Source: Marasmitruncus massiliensis (GTDB lineage: Bacteria; Bacillota; Clostridia; Oscillospirales; Ruminococcaceae). Taken from it: a DNA stretch of 64,000 nucleotides. The position numbers were made by a program, and so were the translations under genes. This document shows, in pieces, positions 24,101 through 31,804 of this stretch. The number at the start of each line of letters is the position of its first letter. The stretch's first letter is position 1. Where the stretch lies: positions 18,712-82,711 of the forward strand of contig NZ_FYDE01000001.1 of assembly GCF_900186535.1 (NCBI RefSeq), written 5' to 3'. The notes under the pieces were generated by a model that saw nothing but the letters and a program-made list of their open reading frames with translations, was not told where the DNA came from and searched no databases.

Positions 24101-24808
24101 TCACGCCAGTCCCAGATAGGCTTGTCTTACCCTTGGGTCGTTTGCGAGGTCGGACGCTTTGCCCTGCATGGAAATCTTTCCGATTTCCAGCACGTACGCC
24201 CGGTGCGCCACGGAAAGTGCCATATTGGCGTTCTGCTCTACCAGCAGAATCGTGACGCCCTGCTTGTTGATATCCTGAATCAGGTCGAAAATCATCAGCA
24301 CAATGTTCGGCGCAAGGCCCAGCGACGGTTCATCAAGGAGCAGCAGTTTGGGTTCGTTCATCAGCGCGCGGCCGATGGCGAGCATCTGCTGTTCGCCGCC
24401 CGAAAGGGTTCCGGCCTGCTGCCTGATGCGCTCTTTTAAGCGCGGGAACAGCGTGTAAACACGGTCGAACGCGGCGCTGATCTGCCCCTTATCATTTTTA
24501 ATGTAAGCGCCCAGCCGCAGGTTTTCTTCCACCGTCAGCGCCGGAAACACTTCGCGGCCCTCCGGGGCAAGGCTGATGCCCATTTTCACCATGCTGTGCG
24601 CAGGCATGCCCACGATGCTTTTCCCTTCAAATGTGATGGAGCCTTTTGCGCTGCGGACAATTCCGGCGATCGAATTCAGGGTGGTGGTTTTTCCCGCCCC
24701 GTTGCTGCCGATCAATGTGACGATTTCACCCTGCTGAATTTCCATGTCGATTCCCTTGAGCGCGCGGATGTTGCCGTAATAGGTATGCAGTCCTTCTACT
24801 TTAAGCAT
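24101..24808 (-). CDS. livF: Branched-chain amino acid-type ABC transporter ATP-binding protein LivF
   Basis: This is the 235 aa second ATPase of a HAAT-family importer. Walker A is LIGSNGAGKTTTLNSI, the signature is LSGGEQQMLAIGRAL, Walker B is LLLLDEPSLGLAP, and the switch His is in ILLVEQN, where LivF proteins have Gln instead of the usual His. The start overlaps the stop of livG by 8 bases, so the two are translationally coupled. HAAT importers carry branched-chain amino acids but also amides, urea, and other small molecules. The operon partners here, DhaKL and an ATC-hydrolase-like protein, suggest a non-standard substrate. Confidence 0.94.
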   Translation of the reverse strand: MLKVEGLHTYYGNIRALKGIDMEIQQGEIVTLIGSNGAGKTTTLNSIAGIVRSAKGSITFEGKSIVGMPAHSMVKMGISLAPEGREVFPALTVEENLRLGAYIKNDKGQISAAFDRVYTLFPRLKERIRQQAGTLSGGEQQMLAIGRALMNEPKLLLLDEPSLGLAPNIVLMIFDLIQDINKQGVTILLVEQNANMALSVAHRAYVLEIGKISMQGKASDLANDPRVRQAYLGLA

Positions 24809-25571
24809 CTTTTTTCACACCCCCAAGGTAGGCTTCAATCACCTTCTCGTTATTCGCAATCTCCGCAGGCAGGCCATGCGCGATACGTTTGCCGTGGTCG
24901 ATCACGTAGATCCGGTCGGAAATATTCATGACAACGCTCATATCGTGCTCAATGAGGATAATGGTATAGCCTTTGTCCCGCAATTTGCGGATAAACTGGA
25001 GCAGTTCCTCCGATTCCTGCGGGTTCATGCCCGCGGCCGGTTCATCGAGCAGGATGATCTTCGCGTCGGTCGCGATTGCGCGCGCGATTTCCAGCTTGCG
25101 CTGCTCGCCGTAGGGCAGGCTCTGCGCATAGTCGTCCATGCGCTCGCGCAGCCCGATCGATTCGAGGATGCGCACCGATTTGACAACTTTCTCGCTTTCT
25201 TCTCTGCGGAAGCGGCCGGTACGGAAAAACGAATCAAAAAACGTGTATTCCGTGCGGATCTGGGTGCCGACCAGCACATTTTCAATCACGCGCATATTGC
25301 CGAACAGCCGGATATTCTGGAAGGTGCGGGAGATTCCCGCCTTGACGATTTCGCGCGGGGTCTTATTGTGAATGGGCTGTCCCTCAAAAATAATTTCACC
25401 TTTATCAATCTGGTAAACGCCGGTCAGCATATTGAAGACGGTCGTTTTTCCCGCGCCGTTGGGTCCGATGATGCTGATAATCTCCCCTTTTTCCACCTCA
25501 AAGCTGACGTCGTCGACGGCGACGAGGCCGCCAAACTGCTTGGTAATGCCTTTTACCTCTAAATATGCCAT
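24801..25571 (-). CDS. livG: Branched-chain amino acid-type ABC transporter ATP-binding protein LivG
   Basis: This 256 aa ATPase has Walker A IIGPNGAGKTTVFNML, a Q-loop around GISRTFQNIRLF, signature SLPYGEQRKLEIARAI, Walker B IILLDEPAAGMNP and switch His ILIEHDMSVVM. All catalytic residues are intact. The ribosome site is unusual: AAAGGAG lies nearly 40 bp upstream, separated by a GC-rich segment that can fold (around 25585-25610), and nothing good lies close to the ATG. Its last codons overlap livF. Confidence 0.94.
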   Translation of the reverse strand: MAYLEVKGITKQFGGLVAVDDVSFEVEKGEIISIIGPNGAGKTTVFNMLTGVYQIDKGEIIFEGQPIHNKTPREIVKAGISRTFQNIRLFGNMRVIENVLVGTQIRTEYTFFDSFFRTGRFRREESEKVVKSVRILESIGLRERMDDYAQSLPYGEQRKLEIARAIATDAKIILLDEPAAGMNPQESEELLQFIRKLRDKGYTIILIEHDMSVVMNISDRIYVIDHGKRIAHGLPAEIANNEKVIEAYLGGVKKDA

Positions 25572-25634
25572 ATTGCGGTTGCCGTCCGGTGTCGCGCCGG
25601 AGCGGCGCTCCTTTCTTTTCAGAATACAGCGGGG

Positions 25635-26669
25635 TCAGGACTGTTTTGCCAGCTCTTCGCGCGCCAGACGGGGCAGTTTATAGGGCATCTGGGATTTCCA
25701 GCCCAGCACGCCCTGCGGACGGAAACGCATCATCACTACGAGGATGATGCCGTATACGACGAACCGGTAATCCATCAGAAACCGTGAAACCTCCGGGAAA
25801 ATAATCAGGACGACCGCGCCGAGGAACATGCCCCGGATAGTCCCCATGCCGCCCAGAATTACGATACTGATAATCAGCGAGGAGACGTCAAACGTAAACG
25901 AGTTCGGGTCGATAAAGCCGACCAGCGGCGCATAGAACGAACCTGCAAGACCGGTAATGAACGCCGAAATGACAAACGCAAGCACCTTGCTGCGCGTAAT
26001 CTGGATGCCCATCATTGTCGCGGCGATTTCATCCTCTTTGATGGCGATGAAGGAACGCCCGGTCTTGGAGCGGATGATCGCAAGACAGGAGACCGTAACC
26101 AGAGCTACCAGTACGAGCATCAGATAATACAGGCCGTGGTTGGCAAGTGTCAGGTCAAATCCGAAAAAGGACGGCCGCGGGATATTTTTGAGCCCTAAGG
26201 TTCCGTTTGTGACCGGCGCCCAGTTCATGAAAACCATGCGGGCGATCTCCCCGAAGCCGAGTGTGACAATGGCGAGGTAGGTTCCCTTGAGCCGCAGGGT
26301 CGGCAGGCCCAGCAGCAGCCCGCACAGCGCCGCAAGACAGGCTCCGACAATAGCGGCAAAAACGAAATTGACTCCAAGCCGCAGCATCAGCAGCGCGCCG
26401 GTATAGGCGCCGATTCCGAAGAATCCCGCGTGTCCCAGCGAAAGCTGGCCCACATAGCCGGTCAGAATGTTCAGCCCCATGCCAAGCATCGTATAGACGC
26501 CGATCATAATCAGGATGCGCATGATATACTGGCTGAAGCCCATAAACGGTACGGCCAGCAGAACCAGCGCGCAGACAGCCGATACCGGGAGTTTATATCT
26601 TTCCAGAAACAGCTCCATATGGTAGATAAAGCCGCTTCCGGCAGTTTCCTTGTTTTTGTTGTCAGACAC
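25635..26669 (-). CDS. livM: Branched-chain amino acid-type ABC transporter permease LivM
   Basis: This is a 344 aa membrane protein with about ten hydrophobic spans. The conserved cytoplasmic segments are GYVGQLSLGHAGFFGIGAYT and SKTGRSFIAIKEDEIAATMMG, the latter being the EAA-like coupling loop. The start is a GTG at 26669 with AAAGGTGT upstream. It lies 24 bp after livH in the same operon. Two different permeases, LivH and LivM, pair to form the channel. Confidence 0.94.
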   Translation of the reverse strand: MSDNKNKETAGSGFIYHMELFLERYKLPVSAVCALVLLAVPFMGFSQYIMRILIMIGVYTMLGMGLNILTGYVGQLSLGHAGFFGIGAYTGALLMLRLGVNFVFAAIVGACLAALCGLLLGLPTLRLKGTYLAIVTLGFGEIARMVFMNWAPVTNGTLGLKNIPRPSFFGFDLTLANHGLYYLMLVLVALVTVSCLAIIRSKTGRSFIAIKEDEIAATMMGIQITRSKVLAFVISAFITGLAGSFYAPLVGFIDPNSFTFDVSSLIISIVILGGMGTIRGMFLGAVVLIIFPEVSRFLMDYRFVVYGIILVVMMRFRPQGVLGWKSQMPYKLPRLAREELAKQS

Positions 26670-26693
26670 ACCTTTCAGCCCCTTTCCTGAGCA

Positions 26694-27614
26694 TTATACC
26701 TTCGTGATGGTTTTTTTGCCGAAGAATCCGGTGGGTTTAAAAATCAGCACAATAATCAGGATGATAAACGCCATCGAATCGCGGTAGGTGGAGCCGAGGA
26801 AGGTTGCGGCAAGGCTTTCCGACACGCCCACGACGAGGCCGCCGAGCACCGAGCCGGGAAGCGAACCAATTCCGCCGAGAACGGCGGCCGCGAAGGCTTT
26901 CAGCCCTGCCATAAAGCCCATGCCGGGATAGACGATCTGATAGTAACCGCTGATCAGGCTTCCCGCGATGGCCGCCGAAGCGCCGCCGAGGAAGAAGGTG
27001 AACCCGATGACAAAGTTAACGTTGATGCCCATCAGGCTTGCGGCTTTGGCATTCTGCTCCGTCGCCCGCATGGCAAGGCCGATTTTGGTTTTGTTCACCA
27101 GCAGCATCAGCGCTGCCAGCAGAATCAGCGATACGACGCACATGACAATTTGGGTGGAGTTGACCTTTGCGATGCCAAGGTTCACCATACCGAAATCAAA
27201 AAATGCGGGGAACGCTTTTTTCTCGCTGCCGAAGAAAATCATCAGCAGGTTTTGAATAATGTTGGAGATTCCGATGGTGGTGATCAGCGCGGCAATCGGA
27301 ATCGAATTTTTTTTGCGCAGCGGGGCGAGCGCGGTCTTGTCAATTGCCACACCCAGCAGGCCGGTAAACACAATACTCAGCAGGACAGCGGGGATTACTC
27401 CAAACTGGAACCCCACAAACAGCAGGGCGATATGCGCGCCAAAAGCGTATACCGAGCCGTGGGAGAAGTTGATGAGTCTTAAAATTCCAAAGACCAGCGA
27501 ATAGCCTACCGCAATCAGCGCATATGCCATTCCAAGTGCCAGTCCGTTAAAAATTTGTTGTATAATCACACTCGTAACGGTTGCGGAGGAATCCGCAACA
27601 CAGCTCCTTTCCAT
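26694..27614 (-). CDS. livH: Branched-chain amino acid-type ABC transporter permease LivH
   Basis: This is a 306 aa permease subunit. The family start IIQQIFNGLALGMAYALIAVG, the loop LRLINFSHGSVYAFGAH and the coupling loop KIGLAMRATEQNAKAASLMG are all present. The start is uncertain: the ATG at 27614 has no clear ribosome site, while a GTG at 27569 begins the conserved part. An AAAGGAG lies between them, with a TTGCGGA/TCCGCAA hairpin. It is separated from livJ by 140 bp that hold a strong inverted repeat. Confidence 0.93.
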   Translation of the reverse strand: MERSCVADSSATVTSVIIQQIFNGLALGMAYALIAVGYSLVFGILRLINFSHGSVYAFGAHIALLFVGFQFGVIPAVLLSIVFTGLLGVAIDKTALAPLRKKNSIPIAALITTIGISNIIQNLLMIFFGSEKKAFPAFFDFGMVNLGIAKVNSTQIVMCVVSLILLAALMLLVNKTKIGLAMRATEQNAKAASLMGINVNFVIGFTFFLGGASAAIAGSLISGYYQIVYPGMGFMAGLKAFAAAVLGGIGSLPGSVLGGLVVGVSESLAATFLGSTYRDSMAFIILIIVLIFKPTGFFGKKTITKV

Positions 27615-27649
27615 CTGTTTTCATAAGGATGGTCTTCCGCAGTGTTTCG

Positions 27650-27687
27650 GGCAGTCTCCGCGGAGCAGCTCTGCCGTGGAGACTGCC
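27650..27687. repeat. Intercistronic hairpin between livJ and livH
   Basis: GGCAGTCTCC (27650-27659) and GGAGACTGCC (27678-27687) form a perfect 10 bp stem with an 18-base loop. There is no T run, so it is more likely an mRNA-stabilising or attenuating hairpin than a full terminator. Confidence 0.75.
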
Positions 27688-27754
27688 GTATGTTCCAATT
27701 CACTGCGATGCACGGCCGATATTCAGCAAGACACCGCAAAACCAGATTTCGTGG

Positions 27755-29005
27755 TTATTTTGCTTCTGCTTCCACAAATTTTCCGTCTTTCACGACAACC
27801 TTGACAAATTCCTTGTGCACGTCGCCGTTGTCATCAAACTGGGTGTTTCCGGTTACGCCCGGATACTCGATCTGATTGAGCTGGTCACGGACTTTTTCAG
27901 CGTCGGTGGTTCCCGCTGTTTCGATCGCTTCGAGCAGCATGCCTACGGAGTCATAAGCCTGAGAGGTCAGCGCGCTCGGCGCGGCGCCGAACTGGTCGGT
28001 ATATCTGGTCACATAATCCTTGATGTCCGCTTTTTCCGAACCGGAGAAGAAGATAACCGGGAAACGGACGCCCTCAACAGCGCTGCCGCCGAGTTCCAGA
28101 AGCTGCTGGCTGTAAGCATTGGAGAAGCCGACGATCGCGATGTCCGGATTGACCTGCTTATACTGACGCGCAACCGGAGCAAGCAGGTTGTACATGCCAA
28201 CGCAGATGACCACATCGGCTCCCGCGGCGTTCAGCTTGGTGATCGCGGGGCTGTAGTCGTCGGAGCCTTCCATCACTTCTTCATGTGCGACAACCTTTAC
28301 GCCTTCGCCCGCTTTTTCCTCAATGAGCTGTTTTACGATCGTGGAAGTACTGGTTCCCCAGTCGGTCAGGATCGAGATAATACCGATATTCTTCTTGCCC
28401 AGATCGTTAATAGCGATATCCAATCCGGCAGCCGCTTCCACGTTGATGACGGTATTGTTGCGGAAGATGTAGTTGCCGATGCCGGAATAGTCCGGGTGGG
28501 ATGCGGACGGCGAGATCTCAATGATCTTGTTCTCCTGATAAACAGGTGCGGCAGTCATACAGACGCCCGAGGCAAAATGGCCGATGACGCCCACAATGTC
28601 GCCCTCGCTAACGATTTTCTGCGCGATAGAGGCCGCTTCTTCCGAGGAGTTCTTGTCGTCATAAGCAACAATTTCCACCTGTTTGCCGATAACGCCTCCG
28701 GCCGCGTTCCATTCGTCCGCTTTCAGCTGCGCCGCATTGAGGAAGCCTTTGCCGTATTCGGCATTGTCGCCGGTCATCGGGCCGGCAACCGCAATTTTAA
28801 TGCTGCCCTCGGTGGAAGCGGGCGCGGCCTGAGACGCTGCGCCGGAAGACGCCGCCTGGGAAGATGCGGGCGCCGCGGAAGATGCCTGGGAAGAGCCTGA
28901 AGAACCGCATCCCGCCGCGGAAAGTACCATGGATGCCGCCAAGAGGACCCCCAAAGTTTTTATTGTCCTTTTCATACTGTTTCTGACTGCCTGGCTGTTT
29001 GCCAT
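27755..29005 (-). CDS. livJ: Branched-chain amino acid-type ABC transporter substrate-binding lipoprotein
   Basis: This 416 aa binding protein has a signal peptide ending in lipobox SAAGC (Cys 33 counted from 29005). A 40-residue Ser/Ala/Gln linker follows, then a two-lobed type I periplasmic fold starting SIKIAVAGPMTGDNAEYGKG. The C-terminal EYPGVTGNTQFDDNGDVHK is typical of LivJ/LivK proteins. The start is ambiguous. ATG 29005 has AAAGGAGG 14 bp upstream, which is rather far. ATG 28975 gives a normal signal peptide but has no ribosome site of its own. It is the promoter-proximal gene of the operon that reaches to the ATC-hydrolase gene. Confidence 0.93.
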   Translation of the reverse strand: MANSQAVRNSMKRTIKTLGVLLAASMVLSAAGCGSSGSSQASSAAPASSQAASSGAASQAAPASTEGSIKIAVAGPMTGDNAEYGKGFLNAAQLKADEWNAAGGVIGKQVEIVAYDDKNSSEEAASIAQKIVSEGDIVGVIGHFASGVCMTAAPVYQENKIIEISPSASHPDYSGIGNYIFRNNTVINVEAAAGLDIAINDLGKKNIGIISILTDWGTSTSTIVKQLIEEKAGEGVKVVAHEEVMEGSDDYSPAITKLNAAGADVVICVGMYNLLAPVARQYKQVNPDIAIVGFSNAYSQQLLELGGSAVEGVRFPVIFFSGSEKADIKDYVTRYTDQFGAAPSALTSQAYDSVGMLLEAIETAGTTDAEKVRDQLNQIEYPGVTGNTQFDDNGDVHKEFVKVVVKDGKFVEAEAK

Positions 29006-29050
29006 AAAATAGCAGTCATCCTCCTTTCATTCTTTTAATTTTTTATAATT

Positions 29051-29067
29051 CATATAGGAATTATATG
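29051..29067. promoter_or_regulatory. Operator-like dyad at liv promoter
   Basis: CATATA-GGAAT-TATATG is a perfect inverted repeat that begins right next to the -10 element and covers the expected transcription start of livJ. A repressor bound here would block the operon. The DhaR-like protein at 20658-22340 is one candidate. Confidence 0.5.
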
Positions 29068-29096
29068 ATTATATCGTGCCACCTCATTCCTGTCAA
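29068..29096 (-). promoter_or_regulatory. Strong sigma-A promoter for liv-dha operon
   Basis: On the minus strand TTGACA (29096-29091) and TATAAT (29073-29068) are perfect hexamers with a 17 bp spacer. It lies between the cysteine desulfidase gene and livJ and should drive livJHMGF, dhaK, dhaL, the regulator and the ATC-hydrolase gene. Confidence 0.85.
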
Positions 29097-29191
29097 CTTT
29101 ATTTTTACGTAATATAGTATCCGGCATCTTCGCAAAACGAATTCCCATTTCCCGAATGCTCCGGGCTTGCGCTGATCAATTCAGGAACTGC

Positions 29192-30472
29192 TCAGGAACC
29201 AATCATGATTTTCAGGATTTCCTCGTCGGTTTCGCGCATGCCATCTTTCGCAAGACGGGATACGCTGTCAATTGTCTGTTCGATTTCTTCCTTCACAATC
29301 CCCTCTCCCGGGCAGAAACCGCGATTCTGCATCGCCATGGAAAATGCCATAATTGCGGCATCGACGCTTGATGCGATTTTCGCCGCGCAGGATGGTTTTG
29401 CGCCGTCGCATACAATTCCGGAAACATTTGCAAGTGTATTTGTGATAGTTTGTGAGATTTCCTCAATGCCTCCGCCGTGCAGATAGGCGATTGCCGCACC
29501 CGCGCCGGTCGCCGCACTGACCGCGCCGCAGTAGGCGGACAGGCGCCCGATCATCGATTTCTGATGGATAGCGGTCAGGTTGCTGATGCAGAGCGCCCGG
29601 TAGAGCTTTTCTTTAGAAGCGCCCAGTTCGTTGGCGTATTCGATTACCGGCAGGGAAACCGTCATTCCCTGGTTGCCGCTGCCCGAATTGATCACAACCG
29701 GCAGTTCACAGCCGCTCATACGTGCATCCGACCCCGCAGCCGCCACCGCCCTTGCGCGGACTTTGACGTCATCCCCGTAAGCGGACATCAACGTCATCCC
29801 GACTCCCGCACCGTAATAGTTATGAAGCCCTTCTTCTGAAATGGCTGTGTTGTAGGCAATCTGCCGGTCGAGCATCTCCCGGACATCTTCCACATCAACG
29901 GTCTGCGCAAATTCATAAATTCCTTCCACCGAAAGGCAGCCCCTGTCGGTCAGCCCTTCTTCCTGTACATTGGGGTCAAACGGAACTCTGAAAACCGTTT
30001 CTCCGTCTTTTTCCATCCGCACAATCCCGGTGTGGGTGTGGACAATTTCTACCAGTGAGCTGTGTTCGCCGCTGTACATCCGCACAATGATGTGGAGCTT
30101 TGCCGTGGTGACGAGCAGTTTTTCTTCACAGATTCCCGCCGCCAACAGTTCTCTTGCCGCCTGCAGATGTTCTTCCGTAACACCGGTGAGAATCTCAAGT
30201 TTTTTGGAGGCGTCGCCCCCTACTGCGCCGATTACCGCTGCCGCCGATATGCCGCGCAGCGTTCTGGTTGTGGGGACCACAACGCCTTTAACATTTTTGA
30301 TAATATTACCGCTGCATTCCGCGATGATTCGTTCAGGGAACCTGCCGAGTAATTCCCGCGCTTTCGCGGAAGCGTACGCGATGGCAATTGGCTCGGTGCA
30401 GCCCAGAGCCGGAATTAGTTCTTCCCGCAAAATTGCGATATAATTTTGGTAAGTTTGTTTCGTAAGCGCCAT
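29192..30472 (-). CDS. cyuA: L-cysteine desulfidase / UPF0597 (L-serine dehydratase-like) protein
   Basis: This 426 aa iron-sulfur enzyme belongs to the CyuA/YhaM family, which splits L-cysteine into pyruvate, ammonia and sulfide. Family features are ALGCTEPIAIAYASAKARE near the N-terminus, SGCELPVVINSGSGNQGMTV in the middle, and the Cys-rich IVCDGAKPSCAAKIA. These Cys are probable cluster ligands. The start at 30472 has GGAGG upstream; the frame to 30502 is not preferred because the dyad GTCTCG-TAT-CGAGAC covers that area. It is transcribed toward the liv operon, whose own promoter lies in the 186 bp gap. Read-through is possible because no terminator is visible between them. Confidence 0.87.
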   Translation of the reverse strand: MALTKQTYQNYIAILREELIPALGCTEPIAIAYASAKARELLGRFPERIIAECSGNIIKNVKGVVVPTTRTLRGISAAAVIGAVGGDASKKLEILTGVTEEHLQAARELLAAGICEEKLLVTTAKLHIIVRMYSGEHSSLVEIVHTHTGIVRMEKDGETVFRVPFDPNVQEEGLTDRGCLSVEGIYEFAQTVDVEDVREMLDRQIAYNTAISEEGLHNYYGAGVGMTLMSAYGDDVKVRARAVAAAGSDARMSGCELPVVINSGSGNQGMTVSLPVIEYANELGASKEKLYRALCISNLTAIHQKSMIGRLSAYCGAVSAATGAGAAIAYLHGGGIEEISQTITNTLANVSGIVCDGAKPSCAAKIASSVDAAIMAFSMAMQNRGFCPGEGIVKEEIEQTIDSVSRLAKDGMRETDEEILKIMIGS

Positions 30473-30485
30473 GCAGTATCCTCCC

Positions 30486-30500
30486 GTCTCGTATCGAGAC
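30486..30500. promoter_or_regulatory. Dyad upstream of cyuA ribosome site
   Basis: GTCTCG-TAT-CGAGAC is a perfect inverted repeat 14 bp before the cyuA start codon. It may be an operator or an RNA hairpin. The half TCTCGTATC recurs at 31061-31069 in another dyad. Confidence 0.45.
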
Positions 30501-30525
30501 ACCCGTTGTTTCCTTATCTGGCTCG

Positions 30526-30555
30526 ATTCTAGCAGGTAATCCTGTCGAATTGCAA
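30526..30555 (-). promoter_or_regulatory. Promoter of cyuA
   Basis: On the minus strand TTGCAA (30555-30550) and TAGAAT (30531-30526) are spaced by 18 bp, about 55 bp before the start codon. Confidence 0.55.
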
Positions 30556-30665
30556 GCTATTTTTGTGCAACTCCTGCATTTTCTCAGCATATGTGCAATT
30601 AATTTAGGGCTATCTGTAAAATAGTCACATTCAGATATCCCGTTTCGTGTGCCAAGCCCAAGGAG

Positions 30666-30759
30666 TGTATCATTTTAAGACAAATACCATCTTCTTTTCC
30701 GGTTTCTGAATAAAACTATTCAGAACTTTCACTTTTATCAGCCAGACACGAATGATACA
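30666..30759. other. Nested inverted repeats, possible structured RNA or leader
   Basis: An outer pair TGTATCATT (30666-30674) and AATGATACA (30751-30759) encloses a perfect hairpin CTGAATA-AAAC-TATTCAG (30706-30723). Both pairs are perfect. It would lie in a long cyuA leader on the minus strand, if that is transcribed. Confidence 0.35.
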
Positions 30760-30811
30760 GCTTGGTTTGCAATGCTTTCTGCAAGATTTAAGCAAGCTTT
30801 CAAAAAATTTT

Positions 30812-30862
30812 GTTAAGAAAAAGGCGCCGTGAGATTCTGTCTCACGGCGCCTTTGCCTTACA
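30812..30862 (-). ncRNA. Candidate short RNA: promoter directly followed by terminator
   Basis: A promoter (30896-30869) predicts a start near 30862. The terminator hairpin GGCGCCGTGAGA/TCTCACGGCGCC (30823-30851, loop TTCTG), with a TTTTTCTT tail on the minus strand, comes at once. The product would be about 50 nt, almost all hairpin. It may be a small RNA, or an attenuator ahead of cyuA 340 bp downstream. Confidence 0.45.
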
Positions 30863-30868
30863 AGCCTG

Positions 30869-30896
30869 ATTATAGGAATATTTGATCGATTGTCAA
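30869..30896 (-). promoter_or_regulatory. Sigma-A promoter of short RNA / attenuator
   Basis: On the minus strand TTGACA (30896-30891) and TATAAT (30874-30869) are perfect hexamers with a 16 bp spacer. Confidence 0.7.
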
Positions 30897-31191
30897 CCCT
30901 TGGCTGCAGCAAACATTTTGTACAATTCTGCTAATTTGACTCTGGAAATATTTTTTCTTATCTTTAAATATTGGTGTTTGTCCACAATATTATCAGCATT
31001 CTATTGTGAGTTATCAACAATATATTTTTACATTTTTCTTCTCGCACGCCAGAATTTCCATCTCGTATCATATTGAGATTTTGTGCGTTCCTGTTTTTGT
31101 GCGCTCTTACAAAAATTGCGTTTCTTTTTGTTTTTGCATAATTTTATACTTTATCCTGCATTTTGAACATAGAACAACCCGCCTTTCCACC

Positions 31192-31221
31192 AAAAAACGC
31201 CCGCGGCTGCAGGCGTTTTTT
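31192..31221 (-). terminator. Terminator of ferritin transcript
   Basis: AAAAAACGCC and GGCGTTTTTT form a 10 bp stem with its own T tract, 15 bp beyond the ferritin stop codon. Confidence 0.8.
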
Positions 31222-31236
31222 CTATATGGACTGCTG

Positions 31237-31749
31237 TCAGAGCACCAGTGACGGGGGCGCGTAAACCCTGGCGGCAAGCTCGGAATCCAGCAGATAAAGT
31301 CCTTTGGCGTCGGTGCCGAACAGATCATACTTTTTCAGCAGGCTTTCCGTGCTCTTTTCCTCTTCCCCCTGCTCCTTGACAAACCAGTCAAGGAACTGCA
31401 TGGTACGGAAATCCTTCTGCGCATAGGCTTCCGCGTAAATTTTGTTGATTGACGCAGTCACCGCCTGTTCATGCTCCAGCGCGTTTTCCACGGGACGGCG
31501 GAAGTCCTGATAATCAAAGCGCGGCGCCTTGATATCCTCCAGAACCACCCGCTCGTTATTATTCATCAGATACTGCATAAACAGCATCGCGTGGTCCCGT
31601 TCTTCCTGTGCCTGCACACGGAACCAGTTGGCGAAGCCGTTTAAATCCAGGTCCTCATAATAGGTATAAATATCCAGATATATATAAGCGGAATACCACT
31701 CAAAATTTACCTGCTTATTTAACATCGCTACCAGTTCTTTATTTAACAT
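31237..31749 (-). CDS. ftnA: Non-heme ferritin
   Basis: This 170 aa four-helix protein assembles into a 24-subunit cage that oxidises and stores iron. The di-iron ferroxidase ligands are visible: Glu in NFEWYSAYIYLD, Glu and His in AQEERDHAMLFMQY, a Glu in NALEHEQAVTASI and the Glu/Gln in VKEQGEEEKSTESLL. Length and motifs fit bacterial ferritin FtnA. AAAGGAG lies 11 bp before the ATG. It follows the nitroreductase gene by 55 bp on the same strand. A TATAAA lies in that gap, so it may have its own promoter. Confidence 0.94.
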   Translation of the reverse strand: MLNKELVAMLNKQVNFEWYSAYIYLDIYTYYEDLDLNGFANWFRVQAQEERDHAMLFMQYLMNNNERVVLEDIKAPRFDYQDFRRPVENALEHEQAVTASINKIYAEAYAQKDFRTMQFLDWFVKEQGEEEKSTESLLKKYDLFGTDAKGLYLLDSELAARVYAPPSLVL

Positions 31750-31804
31750 CCTATGTCATCTCCTTTACCTCTGTCTGATCTGTTTTATACTGTTCTCGGG
31801 GGTT

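Larger units (their letters stand above)
30556..31236. other. Gene-poor AT-rich region with RNA-like elements
   Basis: No convincing protein gene is visible here. Found are a possible structured element (30666-30759), a promoter and terminator back to back on the minus strand (30812-30896), a dyad at 31060-31079, and the ferritin terminator at 31192-31221. The remaining stretch 30900-31190 shows nothing I can name. Confidence 0.6.

Noticed and set aside
27581..28900. 439-codon plus-strand frame opposite livJ
   Set aside because: This is the antisense shadow of the binding-protein gene; the sequence is Arg/Gly/Asp-rich without domains.
30670..30912. 80-codon minus-strand frame in the gene-poor region
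   Set aside because: It runs straight through a promoter, a terminator and a structured element, with no ribosome site.
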